Assembly: GCF_041146395.1 (NCBI RefSeq)
Contig: NC_091010.1
Location: 50,488,001-50,552,000 of the forward strand
Source of the DNA: Eulemur rufifrons
Lineage: Eukaryota; Chordata; Mammalia; Primates; Lemuridae
DNA length: 64,000 bases
Direction of reading: 5' to 3'
Below are positions 22,795 to 34,744 of this stretch, in pieces. Position 1 is the first letter of the stretch. Each line of letters opens with the position of its first letter. A program made the translations under genes and the position numbers. The notes under the pieces were generated by a model. The model did not search any database. It saw only the letters and a list, made by a program, of their open reading frames with translations, and was not told where the DNA came from.

Positions 22795-23200
22795 GACTAA
22801 GTATAAAACCAAAGGCAGAAATCATAAAGGAAAAGAGTGATAGCTTTGTCTACATAAAAAGTTTAAAACATCACCAATATAGCAGAAAACACTTTAAAAA
22901 TGGAAAAAAAAATCTGAGAACTTATTTGCAATGAATATGGAAGAAAAAAGGTCAATATCTTTAATATATAAAGAGTTTTTGCAAATCAATTTGAAAAAGA
23001 TGACTATCTCAGTGAATAAATTGGTAGAGATAATAAACGGTTCACATAAGAAATATGAATGGCTAGTGAACATGTAAAAATATGATAACCTTATTAGTAA
23101 TCAAAAGAGCAAAAACTAAATCAGAATTGTGTATAAATATGTCTATACTGAGGATGTTTATTGTCGTGTTATTTATGCTGGCCATTAAAGATGGCCTTGC
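22795..23200 (+). mobile_element. LINE-1 3' region (part 2 of a split copy)
   Basis: 'taaaaccaaaggcagaaatc', 'tttgtctacataaaaagttt' and 'aagaaatatgaatggctagt' match the sense 3' end of L1 ORF2, running into 3' UTR. Confidence 0.75.
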
Positions 23201-23329
23201 ATGAACCAATGAAAAATATGACTAAATCAACCCAAGGTTGAAAAACCCAACCACACTGTGATAATGCCAAAAATGCAGTTAATTTGAGGAAATTGGAAAG
23301 GCCTCCCAAAATAAGTTACTTTGAGCAGG

Positions 23330-23480
23330 GTCTTAAAGGATGAGGACATGTTTGCCAAGGGGTGGAGGTGGCAGCAGGGCAAGTGCATTCTGGGAAAAGG
23401 AGTGGCCAGCACAAAGGGAAGAAGTCACAAAAGAACCTGATTGGATCAGGGAGTGACAGGGATTCAGTGTGAGGGGCATT
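23330..23480 (-). mobile_element. L2 LINE fragment, antisense
   Basis: 'ggtcttaaaggatgaggaca', 'gcattctgggaaaaggagtg' and 'ttggatcagggagtgacagg' follow reverse L2 order. Confidence 0.6.
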
Positions 23481-23911
23481 TAGGGAACCCGAAGGGGAGC
23501 AGAGCAAGGATGGAGCCCTCTCTGCTCTGGCCCATCCCGTGATGTCATGGTTCAATTATTGCTGAAAGCTTTTTAGGATTTAATTACAAAGTCCGACTCA
23601 CTTGGAGTTATTTCAGCTTGAGTATTTAATCCCATCAGAATATTTCTTATTTTCAGAATGTAATTGAGTTTACTAGTCCCATGAATTTTCCAGGCTAGTA
23701 AGATTTCACCAGGCTGCTTTTCATTGGCTCCACTGATGTTTTAACAAGTTTCTTGCCTAAGATTCTTTCCTTACGCAGCTGTCATTGTCAATGTACAGTT
23801 GGTTACCTGGCTGCTCTGTTCTCTCCGGAACCCTCGCTACCTTGCCCGCCCCTTTGCTTTGGCCCTGTGGTTTGAGGGTGGTGGAGGGAGGTGCTTTGCA
23901 ACCTATTGGCA

Positions 23912-24160
23912 GAAGCCAAGCATGTGCTGATCCAGGCTTGGAGTCACACTGGCCTGTGTTCGAATTCTCACTCTGCAATTCTTGAGTGTCTGATCTTGGG
24001 CAAACTGCTTAGTCTCACTGAGCCTCTGTTTCCCCATCTGTGAAATGGCATTGATATGTGAGGATTACATGATTAAAGTCTATAAAGTAGTTTTCAGAGC
24101 TTGTGGTATGTGCTCAATAAATGTTAGCTATTATTATAATTACTATTTTATGAATAATTG
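23912..24160 (+). mobile_element. MIR SINE, near full length
   Basis: Well preserved: 'gtgttcgaattctcactctg', 'tgatcttgggcaaactgctt', 'tgtttccccatctgtgaaat' and the tail 'gtgctcaataaatgttagct'. Confidence 0.9.
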
Positions 24161-24774
24161 GAATCATCCTGCTTGTTCCATTAGAAGATCATTTATGTTG
24201 CAGGCCTAATTAACCACTCATGGTTCTAGAATGTCCCTTGTATCTCTTACCTCAGTGGCACGGTGGTGAGAGGAAGCTGAGAATTCACTGTCTGGGCTGA
24301 TTCTTGACGCCAGGCTCTAAGGAGCAAAGTGTAGGAGGCCTCAGGTCTCCTTCTAAGGAAGACAATTTATACAGGCCCTGAGGAATGAGCCTCTTTTAGG
24401 ACCATGGAATCTGGGCCTGAGTGAAGCATGCCCCTAGGCTATCTCTCTCTGGAACCCCAACATTCACACAGCATGGTTCATTCCACCCCTGACAACTCAC
24501 CAAGAAGCAAGTGTTTCAGAGGGAGAGATTGAGGGAAAGAAACTTATGGCCCCAGCCAGGTGACCTTTGGAGATGAACCCTTGAGCTCTTGAGAAGTGAT
24601 AGACCATTACTGGTGATGGAATCCCAGGGGCCTTTCTTTTCAGGGATGTCCCTTCTCTGATTCTTGTGGCATCAATCGTTAACGTCAAGAATTACTCTTA
24701 TCGCAGCATTCTGTTGAGCCACTCGTCTGTTTCTCTCACTAGACTCTAAATTCCTTGAGAACCACACAGTCTCC
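24161..24774. other. Intron, no named feature
   Basis: Mixed sequence with no recognised repeat or exon. Confidence 0.4.
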
Positions 24775-24955
24775 AGGAAGGAGTATGGTCTTTTGGAATT
24801 GGGACTAGTGACCTTGGTCAAGTTACTTATTTCCTTATCTGTAAAATAAAGACATTTTGTTGATTTATGGAATTGTTATAAGGATTGGACATAATTTATG
24901 AAAAGTGGCTGGCATATAGGTAGTTACTTAGTGAATGGTAGCTGGTGACTATAAG
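24775..24955 (+). mobile_element. MIR SINE
   Basis: 'accttggtcaagttacttat' and 'ttccttatctgtaaaataaa', with the tail 'tggctggcatataggtagtt'. Confidence 0.85.
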
Positions 24956-25079
24956 GATAACCATGACAACAGTGACGATAATGCCACAGTGTAGCATAGT
25001 GCCCGGTGTGTCCATCGGCACATATTGTATGATAGCCAGTTGGGTGAATGAATGGCTGAGTAAATGTGTGTTTAAATAG

Positions 25080-25690
25080 TTGAGTCAACAATTCCAGTGG
25101 ACTGACTCACCCTTGTCCTCCTTGACCTCTACCACATTGGAAGCTGTCATGCACACTCTGCACTTGCTCCCTCCCTATTTTTCAGGGCTCAGAAGTTGGC
25201 TGATTCTCCTCCCTTGCTGCCTGCTCCTTCTCTCTTTTTTCTTGGCTTTTCTCCCTCCTTCTTCTGTTCCCTAAATGTTAATCATTCTCCAAGGCATATT
25301 CCGGAACATTGCTTTTGCTGCTTTCACCCTCAAGGATCTCATTCTTTATTAAGGCTTCAACTATCACCTTCATGCAGATAAAGTCGAGATGGCTTATCTA
25401 GACTCTTCTGCATTCTGGGCTTGTATTTCTTAATACTTGTTTGTCAAAAGGGTATCCTGGTGATTCTTTAAAATTGAGCTCTCCACCTTCTGCCTGAAGC
25501 CAGCTCCTTCCCTGGCACGAGTCTACACATTCATGGTGTGGCAGCTTTTCCAGACTCCCAGAGCCTTGAAATGCCAGAGTCATTTCTGACTCCTCCCACC
25601 CAAGTCCCAGTCAGTTGCCAATCATGTAAATGTCATCTCCACATGCTCTTGCATCTGTTTCCAACCTTTTTTATTTTTCCTCCCCAGGCA
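25080..25690 (+). mobile_element. L2 LINE, reverse-transcriptase region, sense
   Basis: Wording such as 'cttcaactatcaccttcatg' (the decayed YADD neighbourhood), 'ggctgattctcctcccttgc' and 'cagagtcatttctgactcct' follows the sense L2 ORF. Stops and gaps are frequent, so nothing is translatable. Confidence 0.55.
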
Positions 25691-25786
25691 CTATCATGAT
25701 TCAGGTCCTCTAAAGTTAGACCAGTTCTCTAAAGTGGAGTACTGAGTGTTGGAAAAACATATTAGAACTTCTACACATATATGCAT

Positions 25787-25822
25787 TTTTATCTCAATCT
25801 TTGAAATGTTCTGTTTTATATA
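25787..25822 (+). repeat. Source-like copy of a 36-bp direct repeat
   Basis: Matches 26189-26224 at 33 of 36 positions; all three differences are transitions. See the copy embedded in the MIR. Confidence 0.8.
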
Positions 25823-26149
25823 TGTCTTGTAGTGTAAATAATTTATTAGAGTGATATATGTACATAAGCTATAATAACGTATTATTAATGGAATAATAAC
25901 GTACACCAAGAAATCCTCAATTGCTTTGCTTTCAGCTGCCTATCATGTTGAAAACAAACTCACCTGGCTGTCACTCAAGACATATATAGTCCCCCTTTCT
26001 AGTCTAGTAAGGCAGCCCCTTCCAACCTCCCTTGTCTACACTGCGGGCTCTAGCCAGACTGAACTGCTCAAGGGATGCTTTTAAGCGGTCACTTCTTCAC
26101 CTTTATGCCTTTGTATCGTTCTCTTACTCTCCACCTGCTATAAGAAGCG

Positions 26150-26410
26150 TATGTGTAGTGGGTAAGAGCAGGCTACATATTTAAACACTTTTATCTCAAT
26201 CTTTAAAATGTTCTATCTTATATAGGTTCAAATCTTGGTTCTGCCACTTTCTAATTGTTTTATTTGGGCAGTTGTTGACACTTCTGAGCCTCAATTTTCT
26301 CATCTGGAAAATAGGGATAATAAAAATCAGTTCACGGGTTTGCTGTGATGAGTTATATGTGAGAAGTAACACTTGTGTTGAACTTAGCACCATGCCTGGT
26401 GCATCCATAA
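26150..26410 (+). mobile_element. MIR SINE with a foreign filler block
   Basis: 'gtgggtaagagcaggct' and, after an interruption, 'ggttcaaatcttggttctgc', 'tgagcctcaattttctcatc' and 'ccatgcctggtgcatccata' give the MIR order. About 50 bp between 26178 and 26224 is not MIR and includes a near copy of sequence 400 bp upstream. Confidence 0.85.
26189..26224 (+). repeat. 36-bp direct repeat copy inserted in a MIR
   Basis: Near-identical to 25787-25822. It replaces about 17 bp of expected MIR sequence, as a templated filler at a repaired break would. Confidence 0.75.
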
Positions 26411-26985
26411 TACCTGTTTTGTAAGTGAGAGCTGCTGTTACTGCTTCTGGTGTTACTCTTTTCCAGTGTTCTTTGTCTAATTCTCCCAAACTGTGACATC
26501 GTGCAGGAAAGTAAAGGTTGTCATAACATAAAAATATTCACTTGTGCACTTGCCGTTTGTATGACTGGCCCCAACTCAGACATCCCTCCTCCCATCCCGT
26601 GACTAATTCCTGCCCGTCTCAATATCATTGGTCTTTCTTTTTCAGTAGGATTGTCCAGTGTTATTAATATCCAACAGTACAATGCAAATACGGTGCAAAG
26701 CAATTGTAGAATAAAACTGTAAACTTTGCAAAAAATGTCAGATACCATGAAGTCAATATACACTATATTAGAAAAATGTTGGACTCATATACAAAAGCGA
26801 TGATAAATCAAGATCTGCTGGAGAAAGAGAAAACTGAAAAAGTATAAATACAGGCACTTCACAAAAGAATGTTTTTAATATCAATGGATTAAGAGGAGAT
26901 TTGGGAGAAATTAATGAAGATTTGAATATTTCTGCTAAAAGAAATCAATTAAAAATACTTAGTTGTAGTACTTAAAAAAACCAAA
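26411..26985. other. Intron, no named feature
   Basis: AT-rich. The last 200 bp, with 'aagagaaaactgaaaaagta' style wording, may already be sense LINE-1. Confidence 0.35.
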
Positions 26986-26989
26986 AGCA

Positions 26990-27315
26990 TTAGCCATAAA
27001 AGAAATTATGGATAAATCTTACTACATTAAAATTAAGAATGTCTACTCCTTAAGAGAAATCATAAAGGCATCAGCTTTATATATTTTTGTTATGTCTGGA
27101 GTATAGAAATAATTACAAATCAAGAAAAAGACAACTCAGTAGAAAAATAGGAAAATAATACATGTGAATAGGCATTTCTCAGAAGAGGAAACACAAATGG
27201 TGAATAAACCTTAAAAAAGAAACAAGTCTCCACTTTATTTATAAGCAGGGAAATGAAATACATGATCAGATTGAGATACCATTTTATTCTTTCTAGAGGA
27301 CAAAACTTAAGATGT
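26990..27315 (+). mobile_element. LINE-1 3' ORF2 region, sense (part 1)
   Basis: 'ggcatttctcagaagaggaa' and 'cagattgagataccatttta' are typical of the L1 ORF2 end. The copy resumes at 27473 after an inserted repeat. Confidence 0.8.
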
Positions 27316-27317
27316 CT

Positions 27318-27472
27318 GTATTAGTTATCTACGGCTCCATTATGAATTATCACAAATTTAGCAGCTTAAAAGAGCACAAATTATCTGATAACTTCAGTGG
27401 TTCAGGATCTGGGTGTGGCTTAACTGCTGGGTGCTTTTCTTAGGAATGCCCGACAATACCAAGCAGTAGCAA
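27318..27472 (-). mobile_element. LTR-like fragment inserted in L1
   Basis: 'gtattagttatctacggctc' and 'atttagcagcttaaaagagc' resemble the reverse end of MLT-type LTRs, as at 13430. It interrupts a sense L1. No viral gene is present. Classification is tentative. Confidence 0.4.
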
Positions 27473-28035
27473 GAATGCAGATCAGCGGGAATTTTCATGA
27501 GCACTTTGAGGGGAACATGCACAAGAATGTTCACAGCAACATTGTTCATCAAAACAAAACCCCAGAAACAACCCAAATACCCACTGACAGTAGAATGGGT
27601 AAACTGAGGAATTCTCAACCAGTGGAATATCACATCAACTACATGGACAGAAACACACAATAACCATAAGATTTATGGTTCAATAAATCTTAGAACCATG
27701 ATGTTGAAAACAACAAGCAAGTCAAAGAACACTACATATGCTCGGCTATATTTTTATAAAGCTCAAAGCAAAGCAAAACTAAGTAACAGCTATATGATAA
27801 AACTCCATAAAAAATCAAGGCAATGATAATAACAGGATTCAGAATGGTGCTTACCTTGGATGAGGGTGGCAGGTGTGTAGGTGCAGGGATGGGGTGAAGA
27901 GGGTATACACATATTGATACCGTTCTGTCTCATAAGCTGGGTGATGGGTTCATCACGAGTATTTATTTTATTATTATACTTTATATATGTTATATATATT
28001 CTTTTGTAAGATTGTTACATAATAAAAAATTGAGA
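27473..28035 (+). mobile_element. LINE-1 ORF2 end and 3' UTR, sense (part 2)
   Basis: 'aacaacccaaatacccactg', 'gtggaatatcacatcaacta' and 'gaatggtgcttaccttggat' are L1 ORF2 end and 3' UTR wording. An AT-rich tail near 27965-28035 closes the element. Confidence 0.85.
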
Positions 28036-28270
28036 AAATGTTGTACTGCAGAAGTCAGATATATGAAGGAAGTCAAATTGTACTATAATATACTGTTATC
28101 AGTTATGTCCAAAACCCCAATCATTTTACTTGAGGTTAATTGATTGTTTATTCCAATAAGCAGTACATTATAATTAAAATGTAAATTTTGTTAATTATAA
28201 GACAGAAAGACTTCTTGTGAGTTTTAGATCAATTTTTCAAGGAAAAAAAATCTCATTGAAACTTTTTATT

Positions 28271-28569
28271 GGCTGTGTGCAGTGGCTCACACCTGTAATC
28301 CTAGCACTCTGGGAAGCTGAGGTGGGATTGCTTGAGGTCAGGAGTTCAAGACCAGCCTGAGCGAGAGCGAGACCCTGTCTCTACTAAAAATAGAAAAAAT
28401 TAGCCGGACATGGTGGCTCCCGACTGTAGTCCCAGCCACTTGGGAGGCTGAGCCAGGAGGATGGCTCTGAGCCCAGGAGTTTGAGGTTGCTGTGAGCTAG
28501 GCTGATGCCATGGCACTCTAGCCCAGATGACAGAGTGAGTCTCTGTCTCAAAAAAAAGAAAAAAAAAAA
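28271..28569 (+). mobile_element. Alu SINE, full length
   Basis: A 299-bp dimeric Alu, from 'ggctgtgtgcagtggctcac' to an A-rich tail. It is flanked by perfect 13-bp repeats GAAACTTTTTATT at 28258-28270 and 28570-28582. The left-arm A box is recognisable. This copy lacks the extra linker block seen in the Alu at 2823, so it belongs to a different subfamily. Confidence 0.95.
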
Positions 28570-28582
28570 GAAACTTTTTATT

Positions 28583-31030
28583 ACTCATTATGAAGATTGG
28601 ACACCCTTTTATTTTATTTTTTAAGGAAATGCTTATATTTTCAAAGAAAAATGTCAATAGCCAATTGTATACTTACTTATTCTTCAACTCCAATTTTATT
28701 TTCTTTAGACTTAGAAGTGACTCACTGATTTACTACTTTAAACAACTCCTCTTTTTCCCCTTTTAAATATTTACCATTTACTCATGTTGTCCCTTCCCAA
28801 GGAGGTTGCCCCAGCACATATCTATAGGCCCTTGCTTTGTTTCTTTTGCCACAAAATGCAAAACACAATTCCATTGTGCATCTGAAGGGCTCCATTCACC
28901 AAGAATAGGAAAAAAACACTTTTGGAATAGCCAGTTAAGTTGCATAAAAAAAAAAATCCACATGAACTCAGTTTGGTTGAGGCAGGAATCTACTCCTATG
29001 TTCCTGGTATGCATCCATAAATCTTTATAATTTATCCTCTCTCTCCTATCCATGTTATGATTTGAATCCAATGATCCTACCCAAGGATTGGGATCTAGTG
29101 AGCCCTCTCCAATCCAAACCTTTATAACCAAAAAAACCAAAAAAGAGGAGGCAAAATATTAGAAACTATAATCAACAAAGTTTCTGGGGAATGATGAGTT
29201 ATGTCTGTCATCATTTTAACAGATACACATCAATAACTATCAAATTCCCCCAAACAAAATTCTCCGTGGTGTTCAGATAAATTTTAGAAACTCAATCATT
29301 ATATAGATGATTAATATCATTTTAAATGGATTAACTTCAAGTGGCTTTATCTGTTAAATTTGTCCTTTGATAGTGAAGACTTTTTCAGATCCATGAATAC
29401 AAGTATTATTACTTCTACTACTTCTCCCACCAAGATCCACCTGAAATATTTTCCTTTCTATGGCCCACCAAATGGATATCCTCTCTGCTTTTTTTTGAAC
29501 CTACCCATACACTGCACACTTCTCCTAGCACCTTACTTTGTCTTGTTTTTATAATGACTTAGTTATTTGGTTTTCCTGAACTGGACAGTAAGCTCCTTGA
29601 AGTGTTTTTGGACCTTGCTTATCTTTCTATGAACCTGCACGATCATGTGCATAGACTTGTTGCTAGATTAATACTTAGTCGAGTTGAATTTCTCTGGACC
29701 TGTTTCATTAATGGCTTTAAGAGATGTTCACACTCTCATGACCGAATATGTGCAAATTCCTCACATACGTTAAGTTGCTAGTTAAGATGCAAAGGTAAAA
29801 CAAGCAAACAGCCTTGGTAACAAAGCTCAGGCTAGCCTAGGGAATCATATACACTTTGTACCAAATTTCACATACATATATTTACATTTTGGAAATAAAA
29901 TCTCTTTCAAAAAGATCTCTCAAGAAAGTTTGTGTTGCTTATATCAGAAAGAACCAGAAGCATTTTTCCTATTGTTACAGAAATGGTGAAGGTTAGTGCG
30001 TGCAAATTTCTCATATGCCTCATAAAACACTTACTCATCTGCATCCGAAGCCAAGAACCACTGTGTAACCAGCTAGTTCCCTGCTCATAAGGAACTCGGC
30101 TGTGTAATTCTGTTTCATTCCCAACTTCAGCATCTCCCATCCTCTCCAGGGGGCTTTACCACTTCATGACATCATAAACAAGATGGGTCCAGAGTTGAGT
30201 TTAGCTGACATCTTCGTTATAAACCCAATAAACAAGAAAGCCCCAAGGTATTAGCTATTATTTTTTCCTTTTCTAAAGCTAGATAGAAATGTAATGTTTA
30301 CAGAGTTTCTAATTTATTTTCCTACTAATGAAAACAGGCATTTCCAGATAAATTAGGCAGTGTTCTGGAGTTGCGTTTATACAGAGAAGGAAGCAATTTT
30401 GCTTTGAATTTTAAATGTGGCTTTAGTCTTTTGTTAAGAATTATGGATGGAGGTGGGGGGATGGAAAAAGGACTGAAAGCTAAGCTAAGAGGCAAAAATG
30501 TATTGCTTTTGTTTTTATTCTGGAAAGGAGTTATGTGTGCAATTAGGATTTCTGTGTTTAAAGGAGGCTGTTTAAAAAGTCAACACATTATTTAGTTGAG
30601 GAATGTGGTTTAAGAGCTATGCTTGCATTTTCATATTCGTATGTACAGGTATGTACATGCACATGTAAGTAGTGTTTTCACAGCCAATTAATTTGGATAC
30701 ATTTCCAAGTCCTAGGCATTAAAAGAAATACTTGAAACTGCTTCAACTATCAGAAAACCTCTATAAACATTTAACTAAGAGATCAAGGTTGTATATCAAG
30801 TGATTTCCTGAGTTATACACAATATACACAATGAAAAAATATAGCTCAAAGTAATGAAATGCTGAGCACCAGCCCAGTAAGGTGAATTATGCAAGTTCCA
30901 CTAACTGGAAGATGTTACTGAATGGTCTAATTCAAGCAAAAATTCTCAACACAAATACATCTGTACCTCTATTGATGAATATGACTAAAATACAATGGGT
31001 ATAATTTGCTGATAATATAATTGCAATCAA
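28583..31030. other. Intron, 2.4 kb without named features
   Basis: AT-rich, with no exon-like segment and no repeat I can name. Open frames on the two strands near 28778-29140 overlap each other. Confidence 0.4.
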
Positions 31031-31034
31031 CAAA

Positions 31035-31175
31035 ATTATGGAGCACCTAGAATGAATAGAGCAAAGCATAACAGTAGGTATGAGGTATATAGAGAGATCC
31101 ATTGTGGTTCTGGCCTTAAAGGCTCGTAGTTTGATTGGAGAGAAAGTATTGATTCACAAAGATAAAATACTATAG
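31035..31175 (-). mobile_element. L2 LINE 3' fragment, antisense
   Basis: 'ttatggagcacctagaatga' and 'tccattgtggttctggcctt' follow reverse L2 tail wording. Confidence 0.6.
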
Positions 31176-32411
31176 ATGGCAACACAGATGATGTCTTTTG
31201 ACATTTTGAAAAAGAGATTTTTTTTTTTGTTGTTCTGTGAAGTAGGTTCTCTCAGAAATGTTGTTATGGGATTTAAAAAAAATCAACCTTATCTTGAACC
31301 CACTGGGTGAGGCTAGAGTGAAGGCAGAATGGTATCTCTTTCCTTGGAGCTCCTGGTACGTGAGCATTTGAGTGGTGGCTCTTGCCCTGGTGGGTGTAGA
31401 TAAGTGTCTACAAAGATAAGTCTTCGGTCTGGAAGAAAGCTGCCAGTTTCACATGAGTCAGCTTGTTCACAGAGTGAGGAGATTATTCCCAACTCTCGCC
31501 CAAGCAAATTGATGACTCCAGGGTGAGCAGAATCAATGCACTGGCATTTGCCAAACACAGATTCAGATGAAAACAGAATAAATTAGTTCCTCTCAGTCAG
31601 TTATCGCTTCGAGGAGATGAGCTGAGGAAGAAGGGGTCCTAAGGTGCACATCGAATGGGAACTACCTTCTGTTTTCAGCTGGAGATGCAAAGCAAAAGAC
31701 AGAGAATATAAACAGCCAGTGATTATGAAACTGTAGCTTGGTGGGGAAAGGAGTTCTGTGAGCAACTCAATTTCTTCCCCTGAATTGTACCCGGAATAGC
31801 ACTGACTCTTATTTGCATAGATTGTTCAGAATGTAGTTGGAGTTTCCAATGTGGAGTTACAGACTGTCACTATATAATGACAACATTATTTGAAGCTAAT
31901 ACTGTAATTAATTTCTTACCACTATACTCAGGTGATATTGACAATCAGATGTGCTGATTGTGTTACCCATCATAACTTGGCAGAGACTCTTGCAGCAAAA
32001 GAATCCATAATCATTTCTGACAATCTGTCTAACCGAGAGAATAGGATGTCTAGGAAGAGAGTATCATTTCAAGGATGGACATAGTATAGTTAGTGCTCTC
32101 AAGACATGCTCGGCCAAAGACAAAGCTGGTCTCTTGGTATTAACAGTCTAGCTTTGTTCCAGTATAGCTGTTCATAAAATAATTTAAAGAGTGAGGCATG
32201 CTACAAAGTAATATTGATGTGCATCGTGAACAAACTCTAAATATATAAAGAAATGCCAACCAGAAGATGCAATCTTTTGTTGGTGTGGAAATAATAAACT
32301 TTTTATGATTTTCTTATGATGTTTCATTGACATATGGTGTTTCTAACCAAGTGACAAATTAATTGACTAGGTTTAAAGAGAAATGGATGTGGCTTAATGA
32401 AGAAGGACAGG
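31176..32411. other. Intron, no named feature
   Basis: No confident repeat or exon. The ~60 bp before 32412 may be an extension of the LINE relic. Confidence 0.4.
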
Positions 32412-32690
32412 ACATGTATTATAAGGCAGCTGGTTCTGCCACTGCTGGCTTATGGAGACAATGTACATCAGACAGCTAATGAGTCTCTGTTGCATAAGAT
32501 AGATTCTCTTTATAATAGAATTGCACGCTTTGTCTCTAAATGGGGCTATTATACACACCATTGCACAATGTTTGAAGAGCTTGGTTGGCCCTTGTAGAGG
32601 GTTAGGAGGGAAATAAATTGGAAGACAATCGTACTTAAGACCTTCAATCAATCAAACACTTCATATTTATCTAAATTACTAGCACGTTCT
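32412..32690 (+). pseudogene. Relic of a CR1/L2-superfamily LINE reverse transcriptase, not typical L2
   Basis: The plus frame reads LVLPLLAYGDNVHQ, then a Ser/Leu segment, then YYTHHCTMFEELGWPL, a TAG stop, and RREINWKT followed by YLSKLL, all in one frame. The order LPLLxYGDxxxQ - HHCxxxxxxGWP - RRxxxW - YLSxLL is the C-terminal part of reverse transcriptases of Jockey-type LINEs, most familiar from fish and reptile genomes. The mammalian L2 remnants elsewhere in this window do not read this way, nor does L1. Only one stop interrupts about 90 codons, which is unusual for such an old element. It has no splice sites and is unlikely to be translated. Family naming is by memory. Confidence 0.6.
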
Positions 32691-33044
32691 TCCAAAATAC
32701 AAATCTGTATGATGCACACGGCTAGAATGTTAATGTTGACCAGACTTCACTTTGGCTGTATCAGCCAGGTTTTCCACTGTGAGCACAGACCGACATGAAT
32801 GCGTGTTGAAGCCTGGCGATCCATTCCAACCGCTACTCCTCACCCCCTTTGGCCCTGCTCTCCATGCATTCCATTGTCTTAGCCCCCGAAGTTTCATTTG
32901 GCATTTCTTCCGCCCACCATGAACGCATGGGCATCACTTGTCCTGGGTTATCTCAGTCTCAGAACTTTTTGACTTTGAATACTCAGACAGTTTTAACGGT
33001 AATGCATTCAGTTTTTCCACTTTCCTCCATACTCGTGAGCCTCA

Positions 33045-33115
33045 TTATTCGATTATTTATTTATTTGAATGCTCAGTTATTTATTTTTAGATTTATTTAT
33101 TAACTGATCATTTAT
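33045..33115. repeat. (ATTT)n-like AT-rich tract
   Basis: Repeated 'tatttatttattt' units broken by short other words. Confidence 0.75.
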
Positions 33116-33299
33116 TTATTAGAATAAATCCAATTTAATGAATGTTACAGTCTTGAAACAAAAACTGGAAGTGATAGAAGAAGACAGGTTAAATGACATC
33201 CTTCACTCTGTGTCCGCAGACTGTACTTCCCGCTGGAGGACATGGGCAGGGCTCATTCAGGTGGTGTAGGTGAGCAGCTGGAGGAGAGGAGTCATGCTC

Positions 33300-33960
33300 T
33301 TATCTGTAATACCCTCTAACCTGGCTTTGAACCAGATTCCATCTTCTGGCGTGATTCTTCTATTGACATGATCACGTAGTCTTTGGGAATTTTGTAGCTC
33401 AACTTGATCCAGATTTTTTCAAGGTGATTAACATGTCTTTAAGCCCCAGAGGAAGTTTTGCACAGGAAAAGTGATTCTTGGGTATACCATAACAAGGTTT
33501 TTGACTTTTTGAGGGAGTTTGGAGACACCACTAATTCCTGTTGATCTTAGGATTCTCACCTATGTGGTGAGATAACAGTATTTGCTTCTTCCAAACTTTC
33601 TTCTCTGTGTCTCTAGCCTGCTGATCTACCAAGAGTAATTGAAAAGAATTACACCTGTGAAAACATTTCAAGATTCTTGAAGTAAGATGGTCTTTTCAGT
33701 TTAAGACATTATTATAGACCAGAGCAGATTTTTTTCCCTCTTCATCATTGCGGGGTTCTTTACTTTTCAAGTCTATCCGTACTCTGGTATAGAAAAAGAT
33801 GAGCCGAAAGAAATGGACAAAACAGTTTCATGGGCTTCTCCACGTATTTATTACCCTCTCCAAATTGAATCTTGAAGCCTTGTCAGAAGTGTTATTTTTC
33901 CAACAGAGCAGGCGTTAAGTGGCTATAGAAAATAAACTCACCTCCTGATACCTTTCTCTT
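33300..33960 (-). other. Unassigned segment with protein-like minus-strand words
   Basis: The minus strand holds a 40-codon open run (33331-33450) reading HLEKIWIKLSYKIPKDYV, and before it, across a TAA in the same frame, another open run beginning near 33540. There are stops and no splice sites. It could be a decayed retrocopy, but I cannot name a parent gene, and chance is possible. Confidence 0.25.
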
Positions 33961-34744
33961 TGCTTGCTACATCCATTTACTGTGAAGATTATATTGTAAG
34001 GTGTGACAGGTGTTGTACAGCAAGGGAAAATCACCACTTTGTAATTCTATTTGTTCAACTTTTCTTCTTTAGCGCAGGCTTTGGAGTTTCCTTGTCATTT
34101 CTGGAATTATTTCTTACATGATGAGTATAATGTTTATATGGTTTTTGTTTTCCAGAAGCTTATTCCATCCAACTAATGTTTAAGTTGCATACCCTCTTCT
34201 GTAAGTAAAGCTATATTATTTGTAATAAAGTTGTTATTAATTTGGTCAGGGAAAAAGAAAAACTAAAACAAATGGTAACAATGACTAATAAATGAATTTT
34301 CTTTCACCTATTTTTTAAATGACATTTATGTTCTCTGGCAAAAGCAGATTATTTGATGACCATGCTAAGAACACTTAACTCTAGGTAAAAATTAGTTTCC
34401 ATTTGACTGGATGTTTTCTTTAATGAGAAGGCTTGTACTTACCGTATTTTTCCTTTAACATAATTACTTTAAGGAAATACATATGTACAGAGACTAATGA
34501 GTACACACACTAGTCTTTATCAATGTTTGTTCAAATTATTGCAGTTTAGGGGTATGAGATTCTAGAATTGAGATGCTTTGGAAATAAATCTTTGCTCATG
34601 TGTAATATCTTTGGTTCAAGGATCTGAAAACATGTTACAAGCAATTAAACTCTGAGATACAAATGGGAATTCCAAATTGTTTAGTGTTTAAATTAAGTTA
34701 CAGAATTATGCTTTGCTCTGGGTTCCTAGGAAATCCTTTCTTTT
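33961..34744. other. Intron, no named feature
   Basis: AT-rich, no exon signal or recognised repeat. Confidence 0.4.
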
